This document shows, in pieces, positions 7,100 to 15,803 of a stretch of DNA of 64,000 nucleotides (its first letter is position 1; each line of letters begins with the position of its first letter). This DNA comes from Kineosporia aurantiaca JCM 3230 (GTDB taxonomy: Bacteria; Actinomycetota; Actinomycetes; Actinomycetales; Kineosporiaceae): positions 186,001 to 250,000 of the forward strand of contig JODP01000004.1 of NCBI GenBank assembly GCA_000719025.1, written 5' to 3'. A model generated the notes under the pieces. It had not been told where the DNA came from. It saw nothing but the letters and a program-made list of their open reading frames with translations, and did no database searches. The position numbers were made by a program, and so were the translations under genes.

Positions 7100-8848
7100 T
7101 CAGGCTCCCTGCACGACGTAGGCGCTCTGCACGGTCTGGGCGAAGGCGCTTCCGCGGGCGTCCTTCGCGGTGAGGCGGGCGTCGACCGCGGAGCCGGCCC
7201 AGGCGGTGTTGTCGACCACGGCGGTGTAGGTCCCGTCGGCCGTGCGCTTCAGGGGCTGCTGGTGCCAGGTCTTCTCACCGGCCCGGCGCAGCTCGAGCGT
7301 CGCCGCGGTGACCTTGGACCGCTTCGCGTCCTGGATCCGCCCGGCCTTCAGGGTGAGCGTGGACCGGGCCGCCGGAAGCGTCCCGTCCAGAGCCAGCGGC
7401 AGCGACAAGCGCGCGGTCAGGATCGGCAGCACCCGGCAATTGAACGGGCTGGTGATGCAGCTCCAGTCGGAGGGCGGCAGTTTCCCCTGGCCCGGACGGC
7501 TCGAGAAGGTCAGGGTGGTTTGCGAAATGGTGGACGTCCGCGCCGCCTGAGCGCGACGGCTCACGTCCAGCACGAGTCGGTACCGGGACGGCTGCTTCGG
7601 GGTCGCGATCCTTCCCCCCAGCACCGGGATCTCCGTGCCGTCGTACAACCCCGACTGCCAGGCGCCGGTGGGCAACCGGGTCGTGTCCTTGACCGGGTGA
7701 CCGTCCCGGTAGGCACGGAAGCGCACCATCGGATCGGTCTTGCCGAACGGCCGCATCACGCCGACGTGGTCGGGGACCGAGTCGACCAGCGGCGAGATCT
7801 CGATCTCCATGGCGGTCTTTCCCTGGCAGGCCAGGCACAGGCCGGCCTGGTCGGAAGCGAAGGTCGGCACCGCCGGCGTGATCGGGCCCCGGAACCACGA
7901 ACGCTTCGCCGTGCTCCCGGCGAAGATCGGCCTCGGGTTCAGCGCGTCCACCCGATCGCGGTCCTTGACCTTGCCGGAGTAGTCGGCGATCGCCGACTCA
8001 CGCCAGATCGGGATGCTGCCCCGCGACCCCACGTACTCGGTGCGCCGGGTGCCGGTGAGGACGGGCTGGTAGGTCGCCCCCGGACCGAAGCCCTCGTCCT
8101 CGGCGAATGCGGCCGACCGTAGGAAGGCCCCGGTGCGCTGGGGCCCGCCGTCTCCGTAGTAGGAGGACGTCACGGTGGCCAGGTCGGCAGCACCGAAGGT
8201 GAAGGTGGGCCGGGACCGGAACGCGTCGGTGTTCACCGCCAGGTCGTAGGTGTAGCCGGTGGCGGCGAGCTGCCAGGCGTAGGTCACCGAGAGCCGCCCG
8301 ACCTTCGCCGCCTTCTCCGGGGCCACCAGCAGATCCCCCTCGGGCCCGAGCTTGACGCTGGTCCCGCCGGCCAGGCCGGTCTCGAGATCGAACCGCGTCC
8401 AGCTCAGCTCCAGGCTCCGGCGCCCCGCCGGGCGCGGCACGTTCACGGTGGGCCGCTGATCGGCCGTGCGGTAGTCGATGGTCAGCTTCACCGGCGCCTT
8501 CTTCACGGCGAAATCGGTGATCGGGACGACCCGGGTGACCTGGGTGGCGCCCTTCCCGGTGCGCTCCACCCCGACCGCCGAATAGTTGGCCTTCGCCAGC
8601 CTGACCTTGGCCACTCCCTGCTTCACCGTGGCCGTGGCCGGGGTGTCGGCGAACAGGTTGTCCACGTCGATGATGGTGATCTCGCCGGACTTCAGCGGAC
8701 TGCCGTCCGCCGCGACCACCGTGAAGGTGACCACCGGATCCGCCGCTGCGGCAGCCGGGTTCGCCGCTCCCGCCACCGCCACCAGCCCTGCGACGGCAAC
8801 CGCCGCCCCCACCCGTCCGAACACGGTTCTCCCCAGCTCTCGAGCCAC
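7100..8848 (-). CDS. Large secreted protein of unknown function, co-transcribed with sedolisin
   Basis: A 582-residue protein with no family I can name. The chosen GTG at 8848 directly starts a Sec signal peptide (RTVFGRVGAAVAVAGLVAVAG then NPAAAA); the open frame to 8947 adds 33 residues without signal features. The mature part is rich in beta-strand-like Thr/Val stretches and Ala/Lys/Asp, suggesting serial Ig-like or carboxypeptidase-regulatory-like modules (for example TFTVVAADGSPLKSGEITI near the start and TADGTYTAVVDNTAW near the end). A Cys pair (CLACQG) and another (CITSPFNC) lie in the middle and C-terminal parts. Two bases separate it from the downstream sedolisin, so stoichiometric expression is likely. 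It could be a substrate, scaffold or trans-acting partner of the peptidase; nothing in the sequence decides this. Confidence 0.7.
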   Translation of the reverse strand: MARELGRTVFGRVGAAVAVAGLVAVAGAANPAAAAADPVVTFTVVAADGSPLKSGEITIIDVDNLFADTPATATVKQGVAKVRLAKANYSAVGVERTGKGATQVTRVVPITDFAVKKAPVKLTIDYRTADQRPTVNVPRPAGRRSLELSWTRFDLETGLAGGTSVKLGPEGDLLVAPEKAAKVGRLSVTYAWQLAATGYTYDLAVNTDAFRSRPTFTFGAADLATVTSSYYGDGGPQRTGAFLRSAAFAEDEGFGPGATYQPVLTGTRRTEYVGSRGSIPIWRESAIADYSGKVKDRDRVDALNPRPIFAGSTAKRSWFRGPITPAVPTFASDQAGLCLACQGKTAMEIEISPLVDSVPDHVGVMRPFGKTDPMVRFRAYRDGHPVKDTTRLPTGAWQSGLYDGTEIPVLGGRIATPKQPSRYRLVLDVSRRAQAARTSTISQTTLTFSSRPGQGKLPPSDWSCITSPFNCRVLPILTARLSLPLALDGTLPAARSTLTLKAGRIQDAKRSKVTAATLELRRAGEKTWHQQPLKRTADGTYTAVVDNTAWAGSAVDARLTAKDARGSAFAQTVQSAYVVQGA

Positions 8849-8962
8849 TGTCCAGGGAGTTCCCGTCTCCGTGGATCCGGACAATCGGCATATTACGACG
8901 GCATAACGGCGGGACCAGGGCTGCCACGCCCAGGATTCCTGCCCCAAGGTGGACCCGACCGC

Positions 8963-8968
8963 TAGCGT
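8963..8968 (+). promoter_or_regulatory. Possible -10 element upstream of VOC gene
   Basis: TAGCGT matches the actinobacterial TANNNT -10 pattern. It lies about 37 bases upstream of the ATG at 9005, leaving room for the GAGGGG ribosome-binding site. No clear -35 is visible. Confidence 0.3.
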
Positions 8969-9004
8969 GAGGCCGACCGAAGCAGACGCACGAGGGGCAT
9001 CTCG

Positions 9005-9730
9005 ATGATCGGTACCTTACGCACGGTGGTTCTCGACACTGCGGACCCCCGAGGACTGGCCGCGTTCTACAGCGCCCTGACCGGGTGGCCCGAGGACTAT
9101 GCCGAAGACGAGTGGGTCGTGCTGAGTGCCCGCCCGGGCTGGCGCCTCGCCTTCCAGCTCAGCCCCGACCACGTACCTCCGCAGTGGCCCGACCCCGCCC
9201 ACCCCCAGCAGGCCCACCTAGACCTCCGCGTCCCCGACCTCGAAGCCGGCCTGGCCCGGGCCGTCGAACTGGGCGCCCGGCTCCTGAAGCGCAACGAAAC
9301 CTGGTACACGATGGCCGATCCGGCCGGGCACCCCTTCGATCTCTGCCTCTTCCCGGCCGAGCCGGAACCCAGCCTGATGGGCGTCATGCTCGACTGCCCG
9401 GACACCTCCCAGCTCAGCGCGTTCTACGCGGCGGTCCTGGGTAAGCCGGTGACCTTCGAGGCCGACGGCATGGCCATGATCGGCGAAGACGGTGCGCAAC
9501 CCATCCTGTTCCAGCAGGTCTCGGACTACCACGCGCCGCAGTGGCCGGACCCGGCCCACCCCCAGCAGTTCCATCTCGACGTCACGGTCGACGCTTCCGG
9601 CGTCGACGCGGCCGAGGCTGCGGTGCTGGAGCTCGGGGCGAAGTCGCTGAACATCTCCGGGGAGAACTGGCGGGTCTACACCGATCCCGCCGGGAAGCCG
9701 TTCTGCCTGTGCTGGGACGTGGAGGAGTAG
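9005..9730 (+). CDS. VOC-family protein with two glyoxalase-like domains
   Basis: A 241-residue cytosolic protein made of two tandem vicinal-oxygen-chelate domains of about 120 residues. Both halves carry matching elements: DTADPRGLAAFYSALTG against DCPDTSQLSAFYAAVLG, and PPQWPDPAHPQQAHLDLRV against APQWPDPAHPQQFHLDVTV; each ends with DPAGHPFDLC or DPAGKPFCLC. The near-identical internal blocks indicate duplication within the gene. Members include glyoxalases, dioxygenases and resistance proteins, but many of this Streptomyces-type subgroup have no known substrate. GAGGGG is 8 bases upstream of the ATG. It stands alone, divergent from the secreted-protein operon. Confidence 0.82.
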   Translation: MIGTLRTVVLDTADPRGLAAFYSALTGWPEDYAEDEWVVLSARPGWRLAFQLSPDHVPPQWPDPAHPQQAHLDLRVPDLEAGLARAVELGARLLKRNETWYTMADPAGHPFDLCLFPAEPEPSLMGVMLDCPDTSQLSAFYAAVLGKPVTFEADGMAMIGEDGAQPILFQQVSDYHAPQWPDPAHPQQFHLDVTVDASGVDAAEAAVLELGAKSLNISGENWRVYTDPAGKPFCLCWDVEE

Positions 9731-9944
9731 CCGTCCCCGTCCCGACCGTGCGCCGCAGCCCGGCCGACGAAGCCGTGCGGCCGGATCGGCCGGCTGGCGA
9801 CGCGACCGGACCGGCGGCTCCGAACCCTGGCCGCTCCGCGGGGTTACTTCCTCACGCCGGAAGACCTGATCGATGGGCGGTGAACCACCCGAGGGCACGA
9901 GGCGGCTGTGACCGACCTTGCCCGCCCGGTGGTTCCATGGACCC

Positions 9945-10376
9945 ATGGACCGCACCGAATGGATCGACCGGTACGCCGCGGCCTGGCGCGACCGGAGCCC
10001 GGAAGACGTCGTTGACCTGTTCACCCCCGATGCCACGTACTTCTTCTCTCCCACCGCGCCACCCGTCGTCGGACGGACGGCGATCGCGGAGCACTGGAAG
10101 CGGGCCACGGACACCCACCAGGATCTGACTCTGGCGTTCGGGCGACCGATCAGCCAGGACGAGCGCACGATGGTCGAGATGTGGGCCACCATGCGCGATC
10201 CGGCCTGGCACGAGCGGCGTACCGGCACCGCACCGAAACCGGGTGCGGACTGGATGACCTTTCCCGGTTGCCTGGTATTGAGCTTCACCCCGGAGGGTCT
10301 CTGCACGCGGCACTGGGAGTACTACACCATCGTCTTCGGCGAGAAGATCGGCCCGCCGACCGGCTGGGGTCTGTGA
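9945..10376 (+). CDS. SnoaL-like (NTF2-fold) protein
   Basis: A 143-residue protein. The pattern WIDRYAAAWRDRSPEDVVDLF, then DATYFFSP, VVGRTAIAEHWKRA and a C-terminal HWEYYTIVFG is that of the SnoaL-like/NTF2 fold used by polyketide cyclases, steroid isomerases and many uncharacterised proteins. The ATG at 9945 starts directly at the first helix and was preferred over a TTG at 9918. No good Shine-Dalgarno is visible. A 215-base segment separates it from the VOC gene and holds nothing I can identify. The substrate is unknown. Confidence 0.7.
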   Translation: MDRTEWIDRYAAAWRDRSPEDVVDLFTPDATYFFSPTAPPVVGRTAIAEHWKRATDTHQDLTLAFGRPISQDERTMVEMWATMRDPAWHERRTGTAPKPGADWMTFPGCLVLSFTPEGLCTRHWEYYTIVFGEKIGPPTGWGL

Positions 10377-10427
10377 TCTGCCTGTCGCACAGTGGCTTTT
10401 GCGCGGTCGAGCAGGCACACTGACCCG

Positions 10428-11054
10428 GTGACCGAGACCGCGAGATCGACCGAGGCCCGGTCCGGGCGCAAGCGCATCATCGAGGCCGCCACCGAGCTTT
10501 TCAGCACCCGGGGCTACGCGGCCACCACCACCCGGGACATCGCCGAAAAGGTCGGTATCCGCCAGCCGTCGCTCTATTCGCACTTCAAGGTGAAGGCCGA
10601 CATCCTGGTCGAGGTCGAGCTGCAGACCTTCCGGCCCACCCTGGAGCTGTTCGCGGAACTCACCGCCGACCCCACGCTCACCGCCCGGGAGCGGCTGGCC
10701 CGCCTGGTCGAGTTCGACGTGCGGATGCTCTGCAGCGGCTCCTGGAACGTGGCCCTGCTCGGCTATCTGCCCGAGGTACGCAACGAGGCGCTGGCCGCGG
10801 GGATGGCCGAGCACGGCCACGAGCTCTACCTGGCCTACCAGGTGCTGGTCGGCGGTGCGCTGGCCGAGACCGGCCGGTCGGACGCCGATCTCGAGACCCT
10901 GACCGAGGTGGTGTTCGCCCTCGTCGACGGGATGATCCTCCGCCGGGTGCACAATCCCGAGCTCGACGGCGACCGGCTGGCCCCGGCCGTGCGCGACGCC
11001 GTCCTGGCGATGGTCAGCCAGCCTCCAGCCAGGTCATCACCTCTTCGGAGGTGA
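10428..11054 (+). CDS. TetR-family transcriptional regulator
   Basis: A 208-residue repressor-type protein. Residues 10-60 form the TetR helix-turn-helix (RIIEAATELFSTRGYAATTT, RDIAEKVGIRQPSLYSHFK); the rest is a helical ligand-binding domain with WNVALLGYLPEVRNEAL. The GTG at 10428 places the HTH at the usual distance; CACACT sits at -12 to -7, a possible leaderless promoter. The last 41 bases overlap the convergent hydrolase gene (ends at 11014), so the two transcripts are antisense there. The regulator may control the adjacent importer/hydrolase operon, but that is guilt by position only. Confidence 0.85.
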   Translation: MTETARSTEARSGRKRIIEAATELFSTRGYAATTTRDIAEKVGIRQPSLYSHFKVKADILVEVELQTFRPTLELFAELTADPTLTARERLARLVEFDVRMLCSGSWNVALLGYLPEVRNEALAAGMAEHGHELYLAYQVLVGGALAETGRSDADLETLTEVVFALVDGMILRRVHNPELDGDRLAPAVRDAVLAMVSQPPARSSPLRR

Positions 11055-11583
11055 CCAGCGACTTGTGCTGCAGGTAGTGGATCATCTTGAGCGCGTCGTC
11101 GTGCGCCTGCACGCTCGACCCGGCCACCACGTCCGTGACGACGTTGATGAAGAAGTCCCGCTGGTGCGCGTCCACCGACGTGTAGAGGATGCAGATGTCG
11201 GTGAAACCGCCGATCAGGATGAGGCTGTCGACGTCGTGGGCCTTGAGCACGATGTCCAGCTCGGTCGCGAAGAACGAGGAGTACCGGCGCTTGCGGATGT
11301 GGAACTCCTCACCGACCGGCCCCAGCCCGTGGGCGATCTCGGTGCCCGGGTTGCCCTCGATGCAGTGCGGTCCCTCGGAACCGTCCAGCTCCCGCCCGAT
11401 ATCGGTCAGGTGCGCCTTGTGCACCTCCTGGATCCAGACCACCGGCACGCCCTGGGTGCGGCACTCGGCGACCATCGCCATGGCCTTCTTCAGGTGCTCG
11501 TTCTCGTAGGCGGCCTGCGGCCCGGAGAGGTCGCCACCCTGGAAATCGACCACCACGAGGGCGGTCTTGCCGGAGATGTTCAT
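11014..11583 (-). CDS. Isochorismatase-like cysteine hydrolase (copy 1)
   Basis: A 189-residue member of the isochorismatase superfamily with the Asp-Lys-Cys triad visible: Asp13 in VVVDFQGG, Lys98 in HIRKRRYSSF and Cys131 in GGFTDICILYTS. The superfamily hydrolyses C-N or vinyl-ether bonds (nicotinamidase, N-carbamoylsarcosine amidase, biuret and ureidoacrylate hydrolases). It shares the block IGRELDG-EGPHC-EG and the C-terminal LQHKSLVTSEEV with the gene directly upstream, so the two are tandem paralogues, this one being shorter at the N-terminus. Its ATG overlaps the upstream stop by 4 bases (ATGA). It is the last gene of the ABC importer operon. The substrate is unknown; it is probably brought in by the importer. 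Confidence 0.85.
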   Translation of the reverse strand: MNISGKTALVVVDFQGGDLSGPQAAYENEHLKKAMAMVAECRTQGVPVVWIQEVHKAHLTDIGRELDGSEGPHCIEGNPGTEIAHGLGPVGEEFHIRKRRYSSFFATELDIVLKAHDVDSLILIGGFTDICILYTSVDAHQRDFFINVVTDVVAGSSVQAHDDALKMIHYLQHKSLVTSEEVMTWLEAG

Positions 11584-12236
11584 GCGGACTGTCCTTCCAG
11601 CCAGGCGTAGACCGACTCGCTCGTGACCAGCGAGTCGCGTTGCAGGTACTTCATCGCCCGCAGGGCGGCGTCGTGCAGTTCCTGCCCGGAGCCGACGACG
11701 AGGTCGGTCACCGTGCGGAAGTGGTAGTCGAGCTGATGCGCGTCCACCGCTGTGTAGTGGATGCAGACGTCCGTCATCCCCCCGATCAGGATCACCGTCT
11801 CGGCCCGGTAACCGCGCAGCAGCAGGTCCAGTTCGGTCCCGAAGAAGGCCGAGTAACGACGCTTCCGGATCAGGTACTCCTCCGGGCGCGGGTCCAGTCC
11901 GGGATGCAGCTCGGTCCGGCGTTCGCCCTCGACGCAGTGCGGGCCCTCGTTCCCGTCCAGCTCGCGGCCGATGTCGACGAGCGAGGGCTTGTGCACTTCC
12001 TGGATGAAGATCACCGGAATCTGCTTGGCCCGGAACGTGTTCACCAGGTCCACGGCCTTGGGGTTACGCACCTCGCGCCCGGGCATGTAGTTCAGGCCCG
12101 GCCTGTCCTCGGGGTAGGGGTTGTTCAGGCCACCGCCCTGGATGTCGACGACCACGAGGACGACGTTGCCGACCGGCTTGAGGTCGTCGGACGGCGCCCA
12201 GTCGAGCACCTGCAGAGGGCTCAGTTCTTCGGACAC
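11580..12236 (-). CDS. Isochorismatase-like cysteine hydrolase (copy 2)
   Basis: A 218-residue cytosolic hydrolase with triad residues Asp31 (VVVDIQGG), Lys125 (LIRKRRYSAF) and Cys158 (GGMTDVCIHYTA). It has an N-terminal extension (SPLQVLDWAPSDDLKPVG) and an insert (NPYPEDRPGLNYMPGRE) absent from the downstream paralogue, so the two may work on different substrates or as a heteromer. The GTG at 12236 has AAAGGA 8 bases upstream. It lies 29 bases after the permease stop and overlaps the next gene by 4 bases, so it belongs to the importer operon. Amide, ureido or carbamoyl hydrolysis is the likely chemistry; the specific compound cannot be read from sequence. Confidence 0.85.
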   Translation of the reverse strand: MSEELSPLQVLDWAPSDDLKPVGNVVLVVVDIQGGGLNNPYPEDRPGLNYMPGREVRNPKAVDLVNTFRAKQIPVIFIQEVHKPSLVDIGRELDGNEGPHCVEGERRTELHPGLDPRPEEYLIRKRRYSAFFGTELDLLLRGYRAETVILIGGMTDVCIHYTAVDAHQLDYHFRTVTDLVVGSGQELHDAALRAMKYLQRDSLVTSESVYAWLEGQSA

Positions 12237-12265
12237 AGCAGGATTCCTTTCTGAATGGAGCGAAC

Positions 12266-13261
12266 TCAGGAGAGGCGGATGCGAGGATCCAGCATCGCCA
12301 GGCCGAGGTCGACCAGCGTGTTGACGACCACGTAGACGGCGCCGAGCAGCAGGCTGATGGTGGCCACGGAGTTGGTGTCGGCCGCGTTGATCGCGGTGAC
12401 CAGGTACTGGCCCAGGCCGTTCCAGGAGAAGATGTCCTCGACCACGACCAGGCTGGAGAGCATCATCCCGATCTGGACGCCGAGCAGGCTCAGGGCCGGT
12501 CCGGACGCGTTCCGCAGGCCGTGCCGGCGCAGCAGCTGTGGCTCGGTCTCGCCCAGAGACCGCGCCGTGCGGGCATAGCCGGACTGCAGGCTGGTGGAAA
12601 GACCGTCCGCGAGTACCCGGGCCAGCGCGACGCCCGGTCCGAGGCTGGCCGCGGTGGCCGGCAGGATCAGGTGCTTGAGTGCGTCGAAGGCGTACGGGAG
12701 GTTGCCGGTGAGCAGACCGTCCAGCACGTAGAAGCCGGTCAGGCCACTGCTGGCACCGTAGGACGTGCGGCCGGAGACCGGCAGCCAGCCGAACTGGCCG
12801 AAGAAGATCAGCAGGCCGGCGGTGGCGATCAGGAACGCGGGGGCACTGGCCGCGCTGAACAGCACGAACCGGATGACGCCGCCGGCCCGGCCGGGCCCGG
12901 CGTAGGCCCGGGCCAGCACCAGCCCGATCAGGATCGACAGGAGGACGGTGGCGACGGCCAGTTCCAGCGTGGCCGGCACCCGGCCGCCGAGCTCGTCGGC
13001 GACCGGGCGCTTGGTGCTCAGGCTGAGCCCGAAATCGCCGTGCAGCAGCCGGGTCAGGTAGTCCCAGTACTGCACCGGGACGGGCCGGTCCAGGCCGAGC
13101 CGCACCCGCGCCGCCTCCACCGCCGCCGGCGAGGCATTGGCCCCGACGTACGCGTGGGCCGGGTCACCGCCGCCGAAGCGGCTGATCACGAAGATCAGCA
13201 CGGAGAGCGAGAAGAGCACGACGACCAGCGATCCGAGCCGGCCCAGAGTGAAACGCAGCAT
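12266..13261 (-). CDS. ABC importer permease, DppB-type
   Basis: A 331-residue inner-membrane permease of the peptide/nickel/opine family. It starts MLRFTLGRLGSLVVVLFSLS, the usual first helix of DppB/OppB proteins, and has the periplasmic GLDRPVPVQYWDYLTRLLHG-type segment and the EAA-like loop ARTARSLGE. About six membrane segments are visible. The ATG at 13261 has AAGGGG 9 bases upstream and lies just inside the end of the preceding permease gene (stop 13264). The open frame extending to 13648 is antisense-type read-through of the other permease and was rejected as N-terminus. Confidence 0.9.
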   Translation of the reverse strand: MLRFTLGRLGSLVVVLFSLSVLIFVISRFGGGDPAHAYVGANASPAAVEAARVRLGLDRPVPVQYWDYLTRLLHGDFGLSLSTKRPVADELGGRVPATLELAVATVLLSILIGLVLARAYAGPGRAGGVIRFVLFSAASAPAFLIATAGLLIFFGQFGWLPVSGRTSYGASSGLTGFYVLDGLLTGNLPYAFDALKHLILPATAASLGPGVALARVLADGLSTSLQSGYARTARSLGETEPQLLRRHGLRNASGPALSLLGVQIGMMLSSLVVVEDIFSWNGLGQYLVTAINAADTNSVATISLLLGAVYVVVNTLVDLGLAMLDPRIRLS

Positions 13262-13263
13262 GC

Positions 13264-14151
13264 TCAGGCCCCTTTCGAACGCAGCCGGGAACGCATCCCG
13301 TCGCCGAGGTAAGTGAAGATCAGGGACAGGATGCCGACGGCGATACCCGGGATGACCGGGATCCACCAGGAATCGAGCACGAACTGCATGCCCGCGCTGG
13401 ACATCAGGCCGAGCTCCGGCGAGGGGGCGGGCGATCCCAGGCCGACGAACGCCAGCGCGGCCAGGGTCATGATCACCCCGCCGATGTCCAGGCTGGCGGT
13501 GACCAGGACGGTCGGCAGCACGGTGGGCACGGTGTGACGGAGCATCAGCCGGGCCCCGCGGGTGCCGCCGATCCGGGCCGCCTCGACATGCAGACTGGTT
13601 GCTGCGCGCCGAATCTCGCCCCGGGTGATGCGGGCGTAGAGCGGCCACCAGACAATCGTGATGCCGATCATCGAGCTGCGCAGGCTGGGCCCGAGGGCGG
13701 CGACGATGGCCATCGCGACGATCGTGGCCGGGAAGGCCAGGAACAGGTCGGTGATCCGCATCAGCAGCACGTCCAGCCAGCCGCCGACGAACCCGGCCAG
13801 GGTGCCGATCAGCAGGCCGAAGAGCGCGCTGACGAGGGTGACCACCACCGCGGCGAACAGGCTGATCCGGGTGCCGGCGAGGACCCGGGTGAGGACGTCG
13901 AACCCGAGGTTGTCGGTGCCCAGCCAGTGGCCGCCGGAGAACGGCGCCAGGAAGGGCTTGCCGGAGGGGATGTCGGTGGCGTAAGGGGAGATGACCGGCC
14001 CGAAGATCGCCAGCAGGAGGACGATGGCCAGAGCTACCAGGGCCACGGCCTCGGGGGTCACCCGACGGCGCTTCTGGGGAAGGGTGCTTGCGTGCTCCTC
14101 GGGTGGTTCGCCCACAGTCAGCGGTGTCTGGGTTTCAGTTGAGGACGGCAT
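13264..14151 (-). CDS. ABC importer permease, DppC-type
   Basis: A 295-residue permease. After a charged N-terminus it has the DppC/OppC pattern: first membrane helix ALVALAIVLLLAIFGPVISP, the LGTDNLGFDVLTRVLAGTR motif, the EAA loop with EAARIGGTRGARLMLRH, and C-terminal IVTYLGDG-like FTYLGDGMRSRL. It pairs with the DppB-type permease to form the membrane channel. Its start overlaps the end of the ATPase gene by 17 bases and its stop is 3 bases from the next start, indicating translational coupling. Confidence 0.9.
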   Translation of the reverse strand: MPSSTETQTPLTVGEPPEEHASTLPQKRRRVTPEAVALVALAIVLLLAIFGPVISPYATDIPSGKPFLAPFSGGHWLGTDNLGFDVLTRVLAGTRISLFAAVVVTLVSALFGLLIGTLAGFVGGWLDVLLMRITDLFLAFPATIVAMAIVAALGPSLRSSMIGITIVWWPLYARITRGEIRRAATSLHVEAARIGGTRGARLMLRHTVPTVLPTVLVTASLDIGGVIMTLAALAFVGLGSPAPSPELGLMSSAGMQFVLDSWWIPVIPGIAVGILSLIFTYLGDGMRSRLRSKGA

Positions 14152-15802
14152 CCAGCAGCCTCCGTCCGTACTCGCTGGTGATGGACGACCCGAGATCGTC
14201 GGCGGGCACGCTCTCGACGATCCGGCCCTGGCTGAGCACGACGACCCGGTCGGCGATCACCCGGGCCGCAGCCAGGTCGTGGGTGACGAAGAGCATCGGC
14301 AGCCCCAGGTCGTGACGCAGGAGGTTGAGCAGGTTCAGCACGGAGCAGGCGACCGACACGTCCAGCGCGCTGGTCGGTTCGTCACACAGCAGCAGCGCCG
14401 GCGGTACCACGATCGCGCGGGCGATGGCCACCCGCTGACGCTGCCCACCGGACAGCTCGCCCGGTTTCGCGCCCAGCACGGTATCCGGCAGCGCCACCCG
14501 TTCCAGAGCCAGCCGGACGTGCTTCTCCCGTTGGGCCTGGTCCAGCGCGGCGCCGGTCACGGTGTTGCCCAGGCGTTCCAGCAGCAGGGAGCGCACGGTC
14601 AGCCAGGGGGTGAGCGAGGCTCCGGCGTCCTGGAAGATCACCTGCACGCCCTCACCCCGCCGCCGGTCGACGATCACGTCCCCGCGGTCCGGTCTCTCCA
14701 GCCCGGCGGCGATCCGGAGGATGGTCGACTTGCCCGATCCGCTCTCCCCCACCAAGGCGACACTTTCCCGCGTCCCTAATCTCAGATCGATGTCGTGCAG
14801 CACGTCCTTGCGCTTGCGTCGGCCGAAACCGCCGGTGGCGAAGGACTTGTCCACCTTGGCCAGCTCCAGCGCGAAGGCCGGGGCGTTCACCGACCTCTCG
14901 GCGCCCTTCCCGAAGTCGCTCCAGCGCAGCTCGCCGCCGGACCAGCGCTGCTCCAGCTCGCCCGCACCGACCACGAGCGCCTCACTCATCGAGGCGATCA
15001 CCATCGGCTCGGGCAGCCCCACCGGCTTGCCCCGGTCGGTGCCGAGGGTGAGCCTCGAGGCCACCAGCCGGGCCGTGTAGGGCTCGGCCGGCTTGTCGAA
15101 CACGGCAGCCGTCCGTCCCTTCTCGACGATGCGCCCGCTGTTCATCACGGCCACCTCGTCGCACACCGCTCTGGCCACTCCCAGGTCGTGCGTGATGAAG
15201 AGGACCGCGCAACCCAGCTGTTCCCGCTCTCGGGTGAGCAGTTTCAGGATCTGCGCCTGCACGCTGACGTCCAGGGCCGTGGTCGGCTCGTCCGCGACGA
15301 GCACGGAGGGCCGCCGGGCGAGGGCGAGCGCAATCATCACCCGCTGCCGCATCCCGCCCGAAAGCTGGTGCGGATAGCTTTTCAGCACCACGGCAGGCTC
15401 GCGGATCTCCACCTCCTCCAGCCATCGGGTGCTCTCCCCGGTGCTTCCGGTGACCAGGCCGAGCATCCGCCCGATCGTCATCGTCGGATCGAGCGAGGAC
15501 ATCGGGTCCTGGAAGACGGTGGTGACCTGGTGGCCGCGGACGCCCCGCCAGCCCGTCTCCTTCGACGGGTCCAGCGCAGTGCCCGCCACCGAGACCGTGC
15601 CCCGGGTCTGGACCGACCGCAGCTCCGTCAGCAGCCCCTGCACCGCGAGCCCGATGGTGCTCTTGCCGGACCCGGACTCACCGACCACGCCGAGGCACTG
15701 CCCCGGTTCGATAGTGAAGGAGACGTCGTCCACGGCCGGAGCGGATGCGCTCCGGGAGGTGTAGCGGACCGTCAGGTTCGCGACGGAAAGTGCGGTCGTC
15801 AT
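14135..15802 (-). CDS. ABC importer ATPase, fused DppD-DppF type
   Basis: A 555-residue protein containing two ATP-binding cassettes in one chain. Cassette 1 has Walker A GESGSGKST (about residue 40), signature LSGGMRQR and Walker B VLVADEPTTALD; cassette 2 has Walker A GESGSGKST (about residue 355), signature LSGGQRQR and Walker B LLLCDEPTSALD. Both have the switch His (FITHDLGVA and FVTHDLAAA). Two-domain fusions of this type power peptide/nickel/opine importers. One base separates its ATG from the stop of the binding-protein gene. Confidence 0.93.
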   Translation of the reverse strand: MTTALSVANLTVRYTSRSASAPAVDDVSFTIEPGQCLGVVGESGSGKSTIGLAVQGLLTELRSVQTRGTVSVAGTALDPSKETGWRGVRGHQVTTVFQDPMSSLDPTMTIGRMLGLVTGSTGESTRWLEEVEIREPAVVLKSYPHQLSGGMRQRVMIALALARRPSVLVADEPTTALDVSVQAQILKLLTREREQLGCAVLFITHDLGVARAVCDEVAVMNSGRIVEKGRTAAVFDKPAEPYTARLVASRLTLGTDRGKPVGLPEPMVIASMSEALVVGAGELEQRWSGGELRWSDFGKGAERSVNAPAFALELAKVDKSFATGGFGRRKRKDVLHDIDLRLGTRESVALVGESGSGKSTILRIAAGLERPDRGDVIVDRRRGEGVQVIFQDAGASLTPWLTVRSLLLERLGNTVTGAALDQAQREKHVRLALERVALPDTVLGAKPGELSGGQRQRVAIARAIVVPPALLLCDEPTSALDVSVACSVLNLLNLLRHDLGLPMLFVTHDLAAARVIADRVVVLSQGRIVESVPADDLGSSITSEYGRRLLDAVLN

Positions 15803-15803
15803 G

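Noticed and set aside
9731..9944. A small gene between the VOC and SnoaL-like genes
   Set aside because: Only frames lacking SD and family pattern exist; the stretch is treated as untranslated.
13262..13648. N-terminal extension of the DppB-type permease
   Set aside because: The extension is out-of-frame read of the upstream permease gene; the first helix starts at ATG 13261 with an SD.
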